64,000 nucleotides of DNA, from positions 1,048,585-1,112,584 of the forward strand of contig NZ_QXFN01000001.1 of the NCBI RefSeq assembly GCF_004886325.1, written 5' to 3'. Of the stretch, positions 35,150-43,379 are shown one piece after another. Source of the stretch: Cellulomonas telluris. GTDB lineage: Bacteria > Actinomycetota > Actinomycetes > Actinomycetales > Cellulomonadaceae. Below the pieces are notes generated by a model. That model did not search any database and was not told the DNA's origin. It saw only the letters and a program-made list of their open reading frames with translations. The position numbers were made by a program, and so were the translations under genes. Position 1 is the first letter of the stretch. Every line of letters begins with the position of its first letter.

Positions 35150-35548
35150 TCAGGGCTCGCGCGGCGAGGACTCCCAGGCCCCGACCTCGACGCGGTGGCC
35201 GGCGCCCCGCACCCGTGCGACGAGGTCGTCGACGACGTCGCGCACGAGCCCCTCGGCCCGGAACTCGTTCTGCCCCCGCGCCACCGTCACGCGCACCGCG
35301 CTCCCGGCGGCACCGGGCGGCCCGGCCTCGACGCGGACGACGACCGGGCCGGGCAGGGCCTGCGTGAGCAGGGTCGACCACTGGATGCGGCGGCCCTCCA
35401 GCACGGCTGCGCCGGGGGCGTGCTCCACCGCGAAGCGGCGCTCGCGCAGCGCGAGGGCCGCCGCGGCGAGCACGGCGTCGGCGGGGGCGTCGGTGCCGAG
35501 CAGGAGCGACGGGCGCAGCGTGGACAGCCCCCAGCCGGGGACGCTCAC
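35150..35548 (-). CDS. Hypothetical protein, third gene of WxG operon (132 aa)
   Basis: A small alpha/beta protein opening MSVPGWGLSTLRPSLLLGTDAPADAVLAAAALALRERRFAVEHAPGAAVLEGRRIQWSTLLTQALPGPVVVRVEAG, with alternating strands and one amphipathic helix. I know no family. It overlaps the previous gene by GTGA, so it belongs to the same unit as the WxG protein. It could be a chaperone or immunity-like partner, which is pure inference from position. Confidence 0.7.
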   Translation of the reverse strand: MSVPGWGLSTLRPSLLLGTDAPADAVLAAAALALRERRFAVEHAPGAAVLEGRRIQWSTLLTQALPGPVVVRVEAGPPGAAGSAVRVTVARGQNEFRAEGLVRDVVDDLVARVRGAGHRVEVGAWESSPREP

Positions 35549-35940
35549 GCGCGGCCCCCGGTCTGCCGACCGAACCTGCTGCGCAGCTGCTCGAGCGCGC
35601 CGAGGGCGTCGGCGACCGACTCGGGGACCTGGTCCACTGGCTGCCCTGCGAGGGCCTCGAGACGGGCGCGGGAGCCGGCGCGGAGCGCCACGGCCTCGCG
35701 GCTCTCGTCGGTGCCGCCGAACACGGCGTCGAGCGTGGTCTCGCCGGCGTCGACGCGGCGCTGCACGGCCCGCCAGTCCGGCCCGAGGTCACCGCGACGT
35801 GCGGCCTCGGCCCGCTGGTCGCCCTCCCGCTGCTGCCGGGCCGCAACCTCCGAGCCGATCCGCTCGATCTGGGCGAGGGCGGCGCGGATGCGGGCCTCGG
35901 CGTCGGCCGCGCGGCCCCCGGGCACGTCGGAGCCCGTCAC
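35545..35940 (-). CDS. Hypothetical coiled-coil protein, second gene of WxG operon (131 aa)
   Basis: A highly charged helical protein (ARIRAALAQIERIGSEVAARQQREGDQRAEAARRGDLG), probably coiled coil over residues ~12-60, with a second helical part ending LEQLRSRFGRQTGGRA. There is no transmembrane segment or known domain. The starts and stops overlap those of both neighbours by GTGA. In type VII secretion loci, short helical proteins often pair with a larger cargo; that is the basis for the grouping. Confidence 0.7.
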   Translation of the reverse strand: MTGSDVPGGRAADAEARIRAALAQIERIGSEVAARQQREGDQRAEAARRGDLGPDWRAVQRRVDAGETTLDAVFGGTDESREAVALRAGSRARLEALAGQPVDQVPESVADALGALEQLRSRFGRQTGGRA

Positions 35941-37145
35941 GCCGCGACCCCCGCGCGCGTCGCGAGGGCCCGCGCGAGGTCCTCGACCAGGTCGAGCGCG
36001 CCGAGCACCTGGGTCCGGGCCTCGACGAGGTCCGCGATCGCGTCGGCGATCGTCTCCAGCAGGTTGTAGACGAGGCGCACGATGCCGACGACCTTCTCGA
36101 TCTTCCACCACAGCGTCGCCGCGCCGACCGCCCAGCCGGCCACGGGCACCGCAGCCTCGGCGGCCATCATCGTGAGGATCTCGGCGATGGTGCGCAGGCC
36201 CATGCCGATGCCGGCGCACGCGAGCTTCGAGACCGTCGCGACGGTCGAGACCAGGCCCGAGACGTGGTCGAACGCCGCCTGCAGGCCGACGCACGCGGCG
36301 GTGAACGTGGTCATGGTGACGCGGAAGGCGTCCCCGGCGGCGCCCTGCCAGCCGGCGACCGTCGAGCCCACGAGGCCCGCGCAGTTGCGGCCCACCGCGA
36401 AGAACGCCTCGCCGGCGAAGCCCCACGCGGCGGACGACTGCTCGATCGCGCGCCAGTCGCCGCCGAGCGGCTTGAAGACGCACTCGGCGAGGATCGACCA
36501 GCCGAGGAACTGCTCGGCGACCCAGTCCACCGAGCCGAGCAGGATGCCGGCGTTCCAGCGCAGGTCCTGCACGGGGTTCGCGCTGGCCTGCGGCGGGACG
36601 AGGTAGGACGAGGCGTCGACGACCTCGACGACGTCGGCGCGCGTGCCCCAGCTCGTCAGGTCGTCGACGAGGCCGCGGGCGTCCGTGACCGCGTCACCGA
36701 GCGTGTCGCCGATCCCCGCGGCCTTCGAGCCGAGCCAGGAGTCCACGTCCCCGTGGTCCGCGGGCGCGGACTCCTGCGCCGGGCCGATGTCGGGCACCCC
36801 GCCGGACCCGCCGGGCAGCGGCACGGGCACGCCGCCGAGCCCGGTGGAGAGGTCGGAGATCGTCGTCCCGGCCGCCTGCTCCGTCTCGGCGAACGTCCGA
36901 GCGGTGTCCCGCAGGTGGTCGGCGGTCAGCTCGGCGACGTGCGCGGCACCGCGCGCCACCTGCGCGCCCAGCTCGACTGTCGCCATGGACAGCGGGACGA
37001 GCAGGGCCAGCAGCGCCCCCGTGGAGTCCCGGACGTCCGCGTGCTGGCGCAGGTGCGGCTCGACGGCCCGCGCGTGCGCGGCCTGGCGCTCGAGCACCTG
37101 CGTGCTGCGGCCGAGGGTCGCGAAGTCGACCACGATGGCGTTCAA
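35937..37145 (-). CDS. WxG-motif helical protein, putative type VII secretion cargo
   Basis: A 402-residue mostly helical protein. The N-terminal ~100 residues resemble an ESX-type helical hairpin (DFATLGRSTQVLERQAAHARAVEPHLRQHADV). A Gly/Pro-rich linker sits near residues 110-125, and a second helical part contains AGWQGAAGDAFRVTMTTFTAACVGLQAAFDHV, with a clear W-x-G turn, followed by hydrophobic helices and a final helical stretch. A TTG start at 37145 is chosen because GGGAGC lies about 10 bases upstream; GTG 37187, 14 codons earlier, is the alternative. No EccC/EccD secretion machinery is in this window. The final ~40 residues might hold a toxin or merely another hairpin; I recognise no toxin fold. 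Confidence 0.7.
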   Translation of the reverse strand: MNAIVVDFATLGRSTQVLERQAAHARAVEPHLRQHADVRDSTGALLALLVPLSMATVELGAQVARGAAHVAELTADHLRDTARTFAETEQAAGTTISDLSTGLGGVPVPLPGGSGGVPDIGPAQESAPADHGDVDSWLGSKAAGIGDTLGDAVTDARGLVDDLTSWGTRADVVEVVDASSYLVPPQASANPVQDLRWNAGILLGSVDWVAEQFLGWSILAECVFKPLGGDWRAIEQSSAAWGFAGEAFFAVGRNCAGLVGSTVAGWQGAAGDAFRVTMTTFTAACVGLQAAFDHVSGLVSTVATVSKLACAGIGMGLRTIAEILTMMAAEAAVPVAGWAVGAATLWWKIEKVVGIVRLVYNLLETIADAIADLVEARTQVLGALDLVEDLARALATRAGVAA

Positions 37146-37277
37146 CGTCTGTCCGCTCCCTGTGACGGCGTCGGTGGACGGTCGCACACGCTCGCCGCGC
37201 AGCGCCGCCCGGGCATGCTATCGACGGCCGACACGAATCAGCGCGACGGGGGACGGGGCCCCTGCCACGATCGCGGC

Positions 37278-38459
37278 ATGCCGTTCACCCGTCTGTCCGA
37301 CCGCCTCGTCAGCTGGGCCTCCGTCCTCGACCCCGTCACGCGGGAGCAGGCCGAGCGCACCGCGGAGCTGCCGTTCGTGCACCCGCACGTCGCGCTGATG
37401 CCGGACGCGCACCTGGGCAAGGGGGCCACGGTCGGCAGCGTCATCCCGACCGTGCGGGCGCTGATCCCGGCCGCGGTGGGCGTCGACATCGGCTGCGGCA
37501 TGATCGCCGTGCGCACGCAGTGGACGGAGGACGAGCTCCGCGCCGCGCGCAAGCCGCTGCGGGCGCTGCGCGAGGACGTCGAGCGCCGCGTGCCGCTCTC
37601 GGCCGGTGCGGCCAACCGGCGGCTCACGGAGAGCGCGGCGGCACGCGTGGCGGACCTGGAGCGGGCGGCCGCGGCGATCGGGCTGCAGCCGGACGCGTAC
37701 GTCGCGGGCTGGCGCCTGCAGATGGGCTCCCTGGGCTCGGGCAACCACTTCATCGAGGTGTCGGTCGACGAGACGGGCCGCGTGTGGCTGTTCCTGCACT
37801 CGGGGTCGCGCGGCGTCGGCAACCGGCTCGCGCAGCACCACATCCGGATCGCCGCCGACGTCTGCCGCCGCCGCGGGATCGACCTGCCGGACCGCGACCT
37901 CGCGTACGTGGAGGAGGGCACCGAGGAGTTCGACCACTACGTGCGCGAGCTGCGCTGGGCGCAGGACTACGCGGTGGCGAACCGCGAGGAGATGATGGAC
38001 CGCGTCGTGGCCGCGCTCGCGCAGCACATGGGCGCCGACGTCGTCGAGCACGAGCGCGTCAACTGCCACCACAACTTCACCGAGCTGGAGCACCACCACG
38101 GCGAGGACGTGTGGGTGTCCCGCAAGGGCGCGATCCGTGCGCGCACCGGTGACGCCGGGCTCATCCCGGGGTCGATGGGCACGCGGTCGTACGTCGTGGT
38201 CGGGAAGGGCGAGCCGGAGTCGCTGTGCTCGAGCCCGCACGGTGCGGGGCGCGCGTACTCGCGCTCGGCGGCACGGCGTACGTTCACCCGGGCCCAGCTG
38301 CGGGAGGCGATGCAGGGCATCGAGTACCGGGACACCGACGCGTTCCTCGACGAGATCCCCGCCGCGTACAAGGACATCGACCAGGTGATGGCCGACGCTG
38401 CGGACCTCGTCGAGGTCCGGCACGTGCTGCGCCAGGTCGTCAACGTCAAGGGCGACTGA
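37278..38459 (+). CDS. rtcB: RNA-splicing ligase RtcB family protein
   Basis: A 393-residue GTP-dependent RNA ligase that joins 2',3'-cyclic phosphate or 3'-phosphate ends to 5'-OH ends. The metal and GMP-binding residues appear intact: DIGCGM near residue 70, QMGSLGSGNHFIEV near 155, LHSGSRGVGN, the NCHHNF motif near 257 and PGSMGTRSYVVVG. The guanylated histidine is probably H321 in PHGAGRAYSRSAARR. No archease gene is adjacent. ATG 37278 follows CACGAT by 6 bases, the leaderless geometry. It precedes a YchJ gene by 2 bases. A pnkp-hen1 cassette occurs 18 kb away. Confidence 0.95.
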   Translation: MPFTRLSDRLVSWASVLDPVTREQAERTAELPFVHPHVALMPDAHLGKGATVGSVIPTVRALIPAAVGVDIGCGMIAVRTQWTEDELRAARKPLRALREDVERRVPLSAGAANRRLTESAAARVADLERAAAAIGLQPDAYVAGWRLQMGSLGSGNHFIEVSVDETGRVWLFLHSGSRGVGNRLAQHHIRIAADVCRRRGIDLPDRDLAYVEEGTEEFDHYVRELRWAQDYAVANREEMMDRVVAALAQHMGADVVEHERVNCHHNFTELEHHHGEDVWVSRKGAIRARTGDAGLIPGSMGTRSYVVVGKGEPESLCSSPHGAGRAYSRSAARRTFTRAQLREAMQGIEYRDTDAFLDEIPAAYKDIDQVMADAADLVEVRHVLRQVVNVKGD

Positions 38460-38461
38460 GC

Positions 38462-38866
38462 GTGGGCGGGACGCGACCGGCGGACGACGCCCGCTGCCCC
38501 TGCGGGTCGGGCGACACGTTCGCCGACTGCTGCGGCCGCTACCTCACGGGTGCGGCCGCAACGCCGACGGCGGAGGCCCTCATGCGCTCGCGGTACACCG
38601 CGTTCGCCACGGGCGACGCGGCCTACCTGCGCGCCACGTGGCACTCGAGCACGCGGCCCGCGCGGCTCGACCTCGACGAGGACGTGCGCTGGGTGCGGCT
38701 CGACGTGCTGGGCACGCAGGCGGGCGGACCGTTCGACGACCGCGGCGTGGTCGAGTTCGTCGCGCACCACCGCGGCCCGGACGGGCGGGGCCGGCTGCAC
38801 GAGACGAGCCGGTTCGTGCGCGAGGGCGGGCGCTGGTCCTACGTGGACGGCGACGTCGGCGGCTGA
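38462..38866 (+). CDS. YchJ family protein with SEC-C zinc motif
   Basis: A 134-residue UPF0225/YchJ protein. The N-terminal CPCGSGDTFADCCGRYL is the SEC-C-type zinc motif, followed by the NTF2-like domain (TAEALMRSRYTAFATGDAAYLRATWHSSTRP). The function is unknown. GTG 38462 begins two bases after the rtcB stop, so it is probably cotranscribed. The last 28 bases overlap the 3' end of the convergent sigma factor gene, so both proteins use that DNA in opposite directions. Confidence 0.9.
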   Translation: MGGTRPADDARCPCGSGDTFADCCGRYLTGAAATPTAEALMRSRYTAFATGDAAYLRATWHSSTRPARLDLDEDVRWVRLDVLGTQAGGPFDDRGVVEFVAHHRGPDGRGRLHETSRFVREGGRWSYVDGDVGG

Positions 38867-40047
38867 GCGGCGGCGCGCGCGGCGAGGTACGCGCGCACCT
38901 GCGGGTCGGCGCTGAGCGCGGCCGCGCGCGCGTAGGCGGCCGCCGCCTCCTCGTGCCGGCCGGCCCGTGCGAGCAGGTCGGCCCGGGCGGCCCACCACGG
39001 CTGGAACGGCGGCGCCGGCTCCGGCGGCAGGGCCGCGAGCCCGGCGGCCGGCCCGTCGACCCGCCCGGTCACGGCGGCGAGCGCGACGCGTGCGCCGAGG
39101 CTGGGGGCGACCGCGTCCAGCGCCCGGTAGAGCGTGCGCAGCGCGGCCCAGTCGGTGGTGCCCGTGCGGCGGCGGTCCGCGTGCACGGCCTGGATCGCCG
39201 CCTCGAGGCGGAACCGCCCCGGCGGGGTCGGACGGTCGGCGCGGCGCAGGTACGCCTCGCCCTGGGCGAGCAGGTCCGCGTCCCAGCCGGACGGGTCCTG
39301 CTCGTCGAGCGGCACGAACGGGCCGGTGCGCCGGCGGGCGAGGGCGAGGGTGACGAGCGCGGCGAGCGCCCACGCCTCCGGCTCGTCGCCGAGCAGCGCG
39401 GCGAGCGTGACGGCCAGGTGCTGCGCCTCGCCGGCCAGGCCGTACCCGTCCTCGCGCCACGTCGCCGCGGCCGCGCCGTAGACGGCCTCGAGCACGGGCG
39501 GCAGGCGGTCGGCCAGGTCGGCGCGCCCGGGCACGGCGAACGGGATCCGCGCCGCCGCGATGCGCCGCTTGGCGCGCACGAGCCGCTGCGCCATGGCCGC
39601 GGGCGGGACCGCGAACAGCGCGGCCACGCGGGCGGCGTCGAGGCCGAGCACGGTCTGCAGCATGAGCGGTGTGCGCACGTCGGCGGCGATCGCCGGGTGC
39701 GCGCACACGAACAGCAGGGCCAGTCGCCGGTCGGGCAGGGCGTCGGGGTCGAGGTCGGCCAGCGGGTCGGCCGTGGCCGCGTCGTCCTCCAGCGGCGCCG
39801 ACGTGCGGTGCGCGGCGGACCGCCACACGTCCCGCACCCGGTTGCGCGCGACCGTGAGCAGCCACGCGTCCGGGCTGCGCGGCACCCCGGCGTCCGGCCA
39901 CGTGCGCAGCGCCTGCTCGAACGCGGTGGACAGCGCGTCCTCCGCCAGCGCGACGTCGCCGGCGGCCGCCGCGAGCAGCGCGAGGAGCCGGCCGTACGAG
40001 TCCCGGGCGGCGCGCTCGGCGGCCGCCCGGGCCTCCTGGGTGCTCAC
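38839..40047 (-). CDS. ECF42-type RNA polymerase sigma factor with TPR-like C-terminal extension
   Basis: A 402-residue sigma factor. Region 2 is at residues ~15-75 (DVALAEDALSTAFEQALRTWPDAGVPRSPDAWLLTVARNRVRDVWR) and region 4 at ~115-165 (LMLQTVLGLDAARVAALFAVPPAAMAQRLVRAKRRI). A ~230-residue helical C-terminal extension follows (DUF6596-like, with TPR-like ALYGALDAVAPS and GRHEEAAAAYARAAAL). That architecture and the DGPF gene directly upstream define the ECF42 group as I know it. There is no anti-sigma gene. GTG 40047 overlaps the stop of the DGPF gene. Its end overlaps YchJ. Confidence 0.92.
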   Translation of the reverse strand: MSTQEARAAAERAARDSYGRLLALLAAAAGDVALAEDALSTAFEQALRTWPDAGVPRSPDAWLLTVARNRVRDVWRSAAHRTSAPLEDDAATADPLADLDPDALPDRRLALLFVCAHPAIAADVRTPLMLQTVLGLDAARVAALFAVPPAAMAQRLVRAKRRIAAARIPFAVPGRADLADRLPPVLEAVYGAAAATWREDGYGLAGEAQHLAVTLAALLGDEPEAWALAALVTLALARRRTGPFVPLDEQDPSGWDADLLAQGEAYLRRADRPTPPGRFRLEAAIQAVHADRRRTGTTDWAALRTLYRALDAVAPSLGARVALAAVTGRVDGPAAGLAALPPEPAPPFQPWWAARADLLARAGRHEEAAAAYARAAALSADPQVRAYLAARAAAQPPTSPST

Positions 40048-40421
40048 GCGTTCGGCACCCACGCGCCGTCGACCACGTGCACCGCACCCGGCCGCACCTC
40101 GACGGGCCCCCACGCGACCGACGGCGCCTGCCTGGCCCATGCGAGCGCGGCGTCCAGGTCCGGCACGTCCACGACGAACGTCCCGCCGAGCTGCTCCTTG
40201 GTGTCCGCGAAGGGGCCGTCCTGCACCTGCAGGACCCCGTCGACGGTGCGCAGCGTCGTGGTGGCGACCGACGGCTGCAGGACCTCCGCGGCGACGAGCA
40301 CACCGGCCGCGTGCAGGGTCGCGGCGTAGGCGGTGAACGCGCGCTGCCCGTGCTCGACGCCCTCCGGGCCGAGCTCCTCGGGGCTCATCTCGGGGTAGTG
40401 CAGCAGGAGCGTGTAGCGCAT
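40044..40421 (-). CDS. YCII/DGPF-domain protein, partner of ECF42 sigma factor
   Basis: A 125-residue protein (MRYTLLLHYPEMSPEELGPEG) with the diagnostic DGPF motif in VQDGPFADTKEQLGGTFVVDVPDLDAALAWA (residues ~68-98). Such proteins are nearly always encoded beside ECF42 sigma factors and are likely targets or signal partners of them. GAGGAG lies 7 bases before ATG 40421. It is the first gene of the two-gene minus-strand unit. Confidence 0.93.
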   Translation of the reverse strand: MRYTLLLHYPEMSPEELGPEGVEHGQRAFTAYAATLHAAGVLVAAEVLQPSVATTTLRTVDGVLQVQDGPFADTKEQLGGTFVVDVPDLDAALAWARQAPSVAWGPVEVRPGAVHVVDGAWVPNA

Positions 40422-40626
40422 GGCGTCCTCCTCGGGACGGGCGTCGACCCTCGTCGACAGGCTAGGACGCGGCGGGAGGCCGCGGCCGGGAGGGCCCCGG
40501 CACCGTCATGACGATCGAGGCGCCGCCCGGTCGACACCGTCGCGCGCCGTCGCGCGCCGCCGCGCCGGGCGGTGCCACGCTGGTGCCGCACGCGGCCGCC
40601 GGCGCCGCGGGGGAGGCGGAGGCAGC

Positions 40627-41478
40627 GTGACGTTCTCGCTCGTCGCCCGGGACGCCGACGGGCAGACGTTCGGCGTCGCCACGGCGTCGAAGTACCTCGC
40701 CGTGGGCGCCTCCGTCACCGCCGTGGCGGCCGGTGTCGGCGCGCTGGCGACGCAGGCGTCGACCAACGTCACGTACCGCGAGCGCGGTCTGCGCTCGCTG
40801 CGCGCCGGCCTGACGGCGGGGCGCACCGTCGACCTGCTGGTGGAGGGCGACCCCGAGCGCGAGCGCCGGCAGGTCGCGGTCCTGGCGGCGACCGGGCGCC
40901 CCGCGACGTTCACCGGGCAGCACTGCGGGGCCGTGGCGGGGGAGGTCGTCGGGGACGACTGCGTCGCCGTCGGCAACCTCCTGGTGGGGCAGGGTGTCCT
41001 CGACGCGATGGTCGCGGCGTTCGAGGCCACGCCCGGGACCCTCGCCGAGCGGCTGCTGGCCGGCCTGGCCGCGGGGGACGCCGCCGGCGGCGACCGCCGC
41101 GGGCGGCAGAGCGCCGCGCTCCTCGTCGCGTCCGGCGAGGGGCAGCTGCACCTGCGCAGCCCGGGCCGGGTCGACCTGCGGGTCGACGACGACCCCGAGC
41201 CGATCCCCGCGCTGGCGCGGGCGCTGCGGGTGCACGCGGTGCTCGTCGCCGAGCCCGACCCGGCGACGGCGGTGCCGCTGGTCGGCAGCGTCGTGCGTGA
41301 GCTGGACAGGCACCTGCGCGCCCTCGGGCGCGCCGACGGGCCGCTCCCGCTGCGGCTGGCGGCGTGGGCGGAGGACGAGAACCTCGAGCACCTGCTGCTG
41401 CCGCACGCGGTCGACCGGCTGCTGCGCGCGGAGCTGCGCCGGCACGCCGCGGCGCAGGGCGTGCCGGCCACCGTCTGA
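40627..41478 (+). CDS. DUF1028 family protein
   Basis: A 283-residue protein of the Ntn-hydrolase-like DUF1028 family: TFSLVARDADGQTFGVATASKYLAVGASVTAVAAGVGALATQASTNVTYRERGL is the family N-terminus and GQHCGAVAGEVVGDDCVAVGNLLVGQGVLDAM the central motif. A peptidoglycan- or peptide-binding role has been suggested for relatives, but no reaction is established. GTG 40627 has GGGGGAGG upstream, with the family N-terminus starting there. It lies 92 bases ahead of the asparagine-synthase-like gene. Confidence 0.9.
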   Translation: MTFSLVARDADGQTFGVATASKYLAVGASVTAVAAGVGALATQASTNVTYRERGLRSLRAGLTAGRTVDLLVEGDPERERRQVAVLAATGRPATFTGQHCGAVAGEVVGDDCVAVGNLLVGQGVLDAMVAAFEATPGTLAERLLAGLAAGDAAGGDRRGRQSAALLVASGEGQLHLRSPGRVDLRVDDDPEPIPALARALRVHAVLVAEPDPATAVPLVGSVVRELDRHLRALGRADGPLPLRLAAWAEDENLEHLLLPHAVDRLLRAELRRHAAAQGVPATV

Positions 41479-41570
41479 CGCGTCTGCGCGGGCGCGCGCG
41501 GCGGTCGCGTGCGAGGGTCGGGGGGCACGAGGGTCCAGCGGCCTGGCCCGCCCCGGCGGAACGAGCGTGC

Positions 41571-43352
41571 ATGTGCGGCGTGTGCGGTGAGGTGACGTTC
41601 GACGGGTCACCGGCGGACGTCCAGGCGGTCGAGCGGATGTCCAAGGTGCTGGCACCCCGGGGGCCGGACGGTGCGGGCGCGTGGGCGGACGGCCGCGTCG
41701 CGTTCGGGCACCGGCGGCTGGCGATCGTGGACCTGAGCGACGCGGGCGCGCAGCCGATGGTGGACGACGAGCTCGGGCTCGCGCTCGTCCTCAACGGGAT
41801 GGTCTACAACTACCGCGACCTGCGCGAGGAGCTGCGCGGCCACGGGTACCGGTTCACCTCCACGTCGGACACGGAGGTGGTGCTCAAGGCCTACCACCGG
41901 TGGGGCACGGCGTTCGTCGACCACCTCGTCGGCATGTTCGCGGTCGTGCTGGTCGAGCTGGGCAGCGGGCGTGTCGTCCTGGCGCGGGACCGGCTGGGGA
42001 TCAAGCCGCTGTACCTGAGCCGCAGGCCGGGGCGGATGCGGTTCGCGTCCAGCCTGCCCGCGCTGCTGGAGGCCGGCGACGTCGACACCACGCTCGACCC
42101 CGTCGCGCTGCACCACTACCTGTCGTTCCGGGCCGTCGGCCCGGCGCCCCGCACGCTCGTCCGCGGCGCCGAGAAGCTGCCCCCCGCGACGGTCCGCGTC
42201 GTCGAGCCCGACGGGACGCAGCGGGACCACCGGTACTGGGCGCCGCCCCACGAGCGGCGCCCGGAGCACGCGGGGTGGTCCGAGCAGGACTGGGCGGACG
42301 CCGTCCAGGACGCGCTCGCCACGGCGGTGCGGCGCCGCACCGTGGCGGACGTGCCGGTCGGCGTGCTGCTGTCGGGCGGCCTCGACTCGAGCCTCGTCGT
42401 CGCGCTGCTCGCCGAGGCGGGGCAGACGGGCCTGGCGAGCTTCTCGACCGGCTTCGACGCCCCCGGCCGCGACGGCGACGAGTTCCGTTGGTCCGACGCC
42501 GTCGCGCGGCACGTCGGCACCGAGCACCACCGCATCGTCGCGAGCGTCGACGACGTGGTGGCGGCGCTGCCGCACACGGTCGCGGCGATGTCCGAGCCGA
42601 TGGTCAGCCACGACACCGTCGCGTTCGACCTGCTCTCCCAGGAGGTGGCCCGGCACGTGCGCGTCGTGCAGTCCGGGCAGGGCGCCGACGAGGTCTTCGC
42701 GGGCTACCACTGGCACGCGCCGCTGCTGGACGTGCCGCGGGAGGACCTCGCCGAGGCGTACGCGGCCCGCTACCTCGAGCGCGGGCACGCCGACATGGCG
42801 CGGGTGCTGCACCCGGCGTGGCTGCTCGACGAGGACCCGTCCCGCGCGGTCGTCGCCGAGCACCTGGCCCGGCCCGGTACGGCGACGTCGCTCGACGCGG
42901 TCCTGCGCCTCGACACCGAGGTGATGCTCGTCGACGACCCGGTCATGCGGCTGGACTCGATGGCCATGGCGTCGGGGCTGGAGGCGCGCGTGCCGTTCCT
43001 CGACCAGGACCTCGTGGAGCTCGCCGCGGCTTGCCCGCCGGAGCTGCTCGCGGCGCAGGGCGGCAAGGGCGTGCTCAAGACGATCGCGCGGCGGGTCCTG
43101 CCGCCGCACCTCGTCGACCGCCCGAAGGGGTACTTCCCCGTCCCGGCGGTCACGCACCTCGAGGGTCCGGTGCTGGATCTGGTCCGCGACGTCCTCACGT
43201 CCCGGGCCGCGCGCGACCGGGGCCTCGTGCGTCCCGGGTACGTCGCGCCGCTGCTCGAGCGTCCGGGCGAGGAGCGGGGACCCACGGGCGTCGACCGGCT
43301 CTGGCCGCTCGCCGTGCTGGAGATGTGGCTGCAGACGCACGGCGTGCGCTGA
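41571..43352 (+). CDS. Asparagine synthase-like amidotransferase, probable N-acetylglutaminylglutamine amidotransferase
   Basis: A 593-residue class II glutamine amidotransferase. Cys2 in MCGVCGEVTFDGSP is the glutaminase nucleophile. The synthetase half has the PP-loop SGGLDSSLVVALLAEAG (residues ~267-283), LVDDPVMRLDSMAMASGLEARVPFLD and PKGYFPVPAVTHLEG. The overall sequence, with MCGVCGE, GRVAFGHRRLAIVDLS and GLALVLNG, resembles the osmoprotectant NAGGN amidotransferases (AsnO) more than plain AsnB, as far as I can recall. NAGGN loci normally also carry an ngg synthase/acetyltransferase gene, which is not next to it here. So asparagine synthase (AsnB) remains possible. Confidence 0.85.
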   Translation: MCGVCGEVTFDGSPADVQAVERMSKVLAPRGPDGAGAWADGRVAFGHRRLAIVDLSDAGAQPMVDDELGLALVLNGMVYNYRDLREELRGHGYRFTSTSDTEVVLKAYHRWGTAFVDHLVGMFAVVLVELGSGRVVLARDRLGIKPLYLSRRPGRMRFASSLPALLEAGDVDTTLDPVALHHYLSFRAVGPAPRTLVRGAEKLPPATVRVVEPDGTQRDHRYWAPPHERRPEHAGWSEQDWADAVQDALATAVRRRTVADVPVGVLLSGGLDSSLVVALLAEAGQTGLASFSTGFDAPGRDGDEFRWSDAVARHVGTEHHRIVASVDDVVAALPHTVAAMSEPMVSHDTVAFDLLSQEVARHVRVVQSGQGADEVFAGYHWHAPLLDVPREDLAEAYAARYLERGHADMARVLHPAWLLDEDPSRAVVAEHLARPGTATSLDAVLRLDTEVMLVDDPVMRLDSMAMASGLEARVPFLDQDLVELAAACPPELLAAQGGKGVLKTIARRVLPPHLVDRPKGYFPVPAVTHLEGPVLDLVRDVLTSRAARDRGLVRPGYVAPLLERPGEERGPTGVDRLWPLAVLEMWLQTHGVR

Positions 43353-43379
43353 GCCCACCGCGACGAGAGGGGACCCCGG

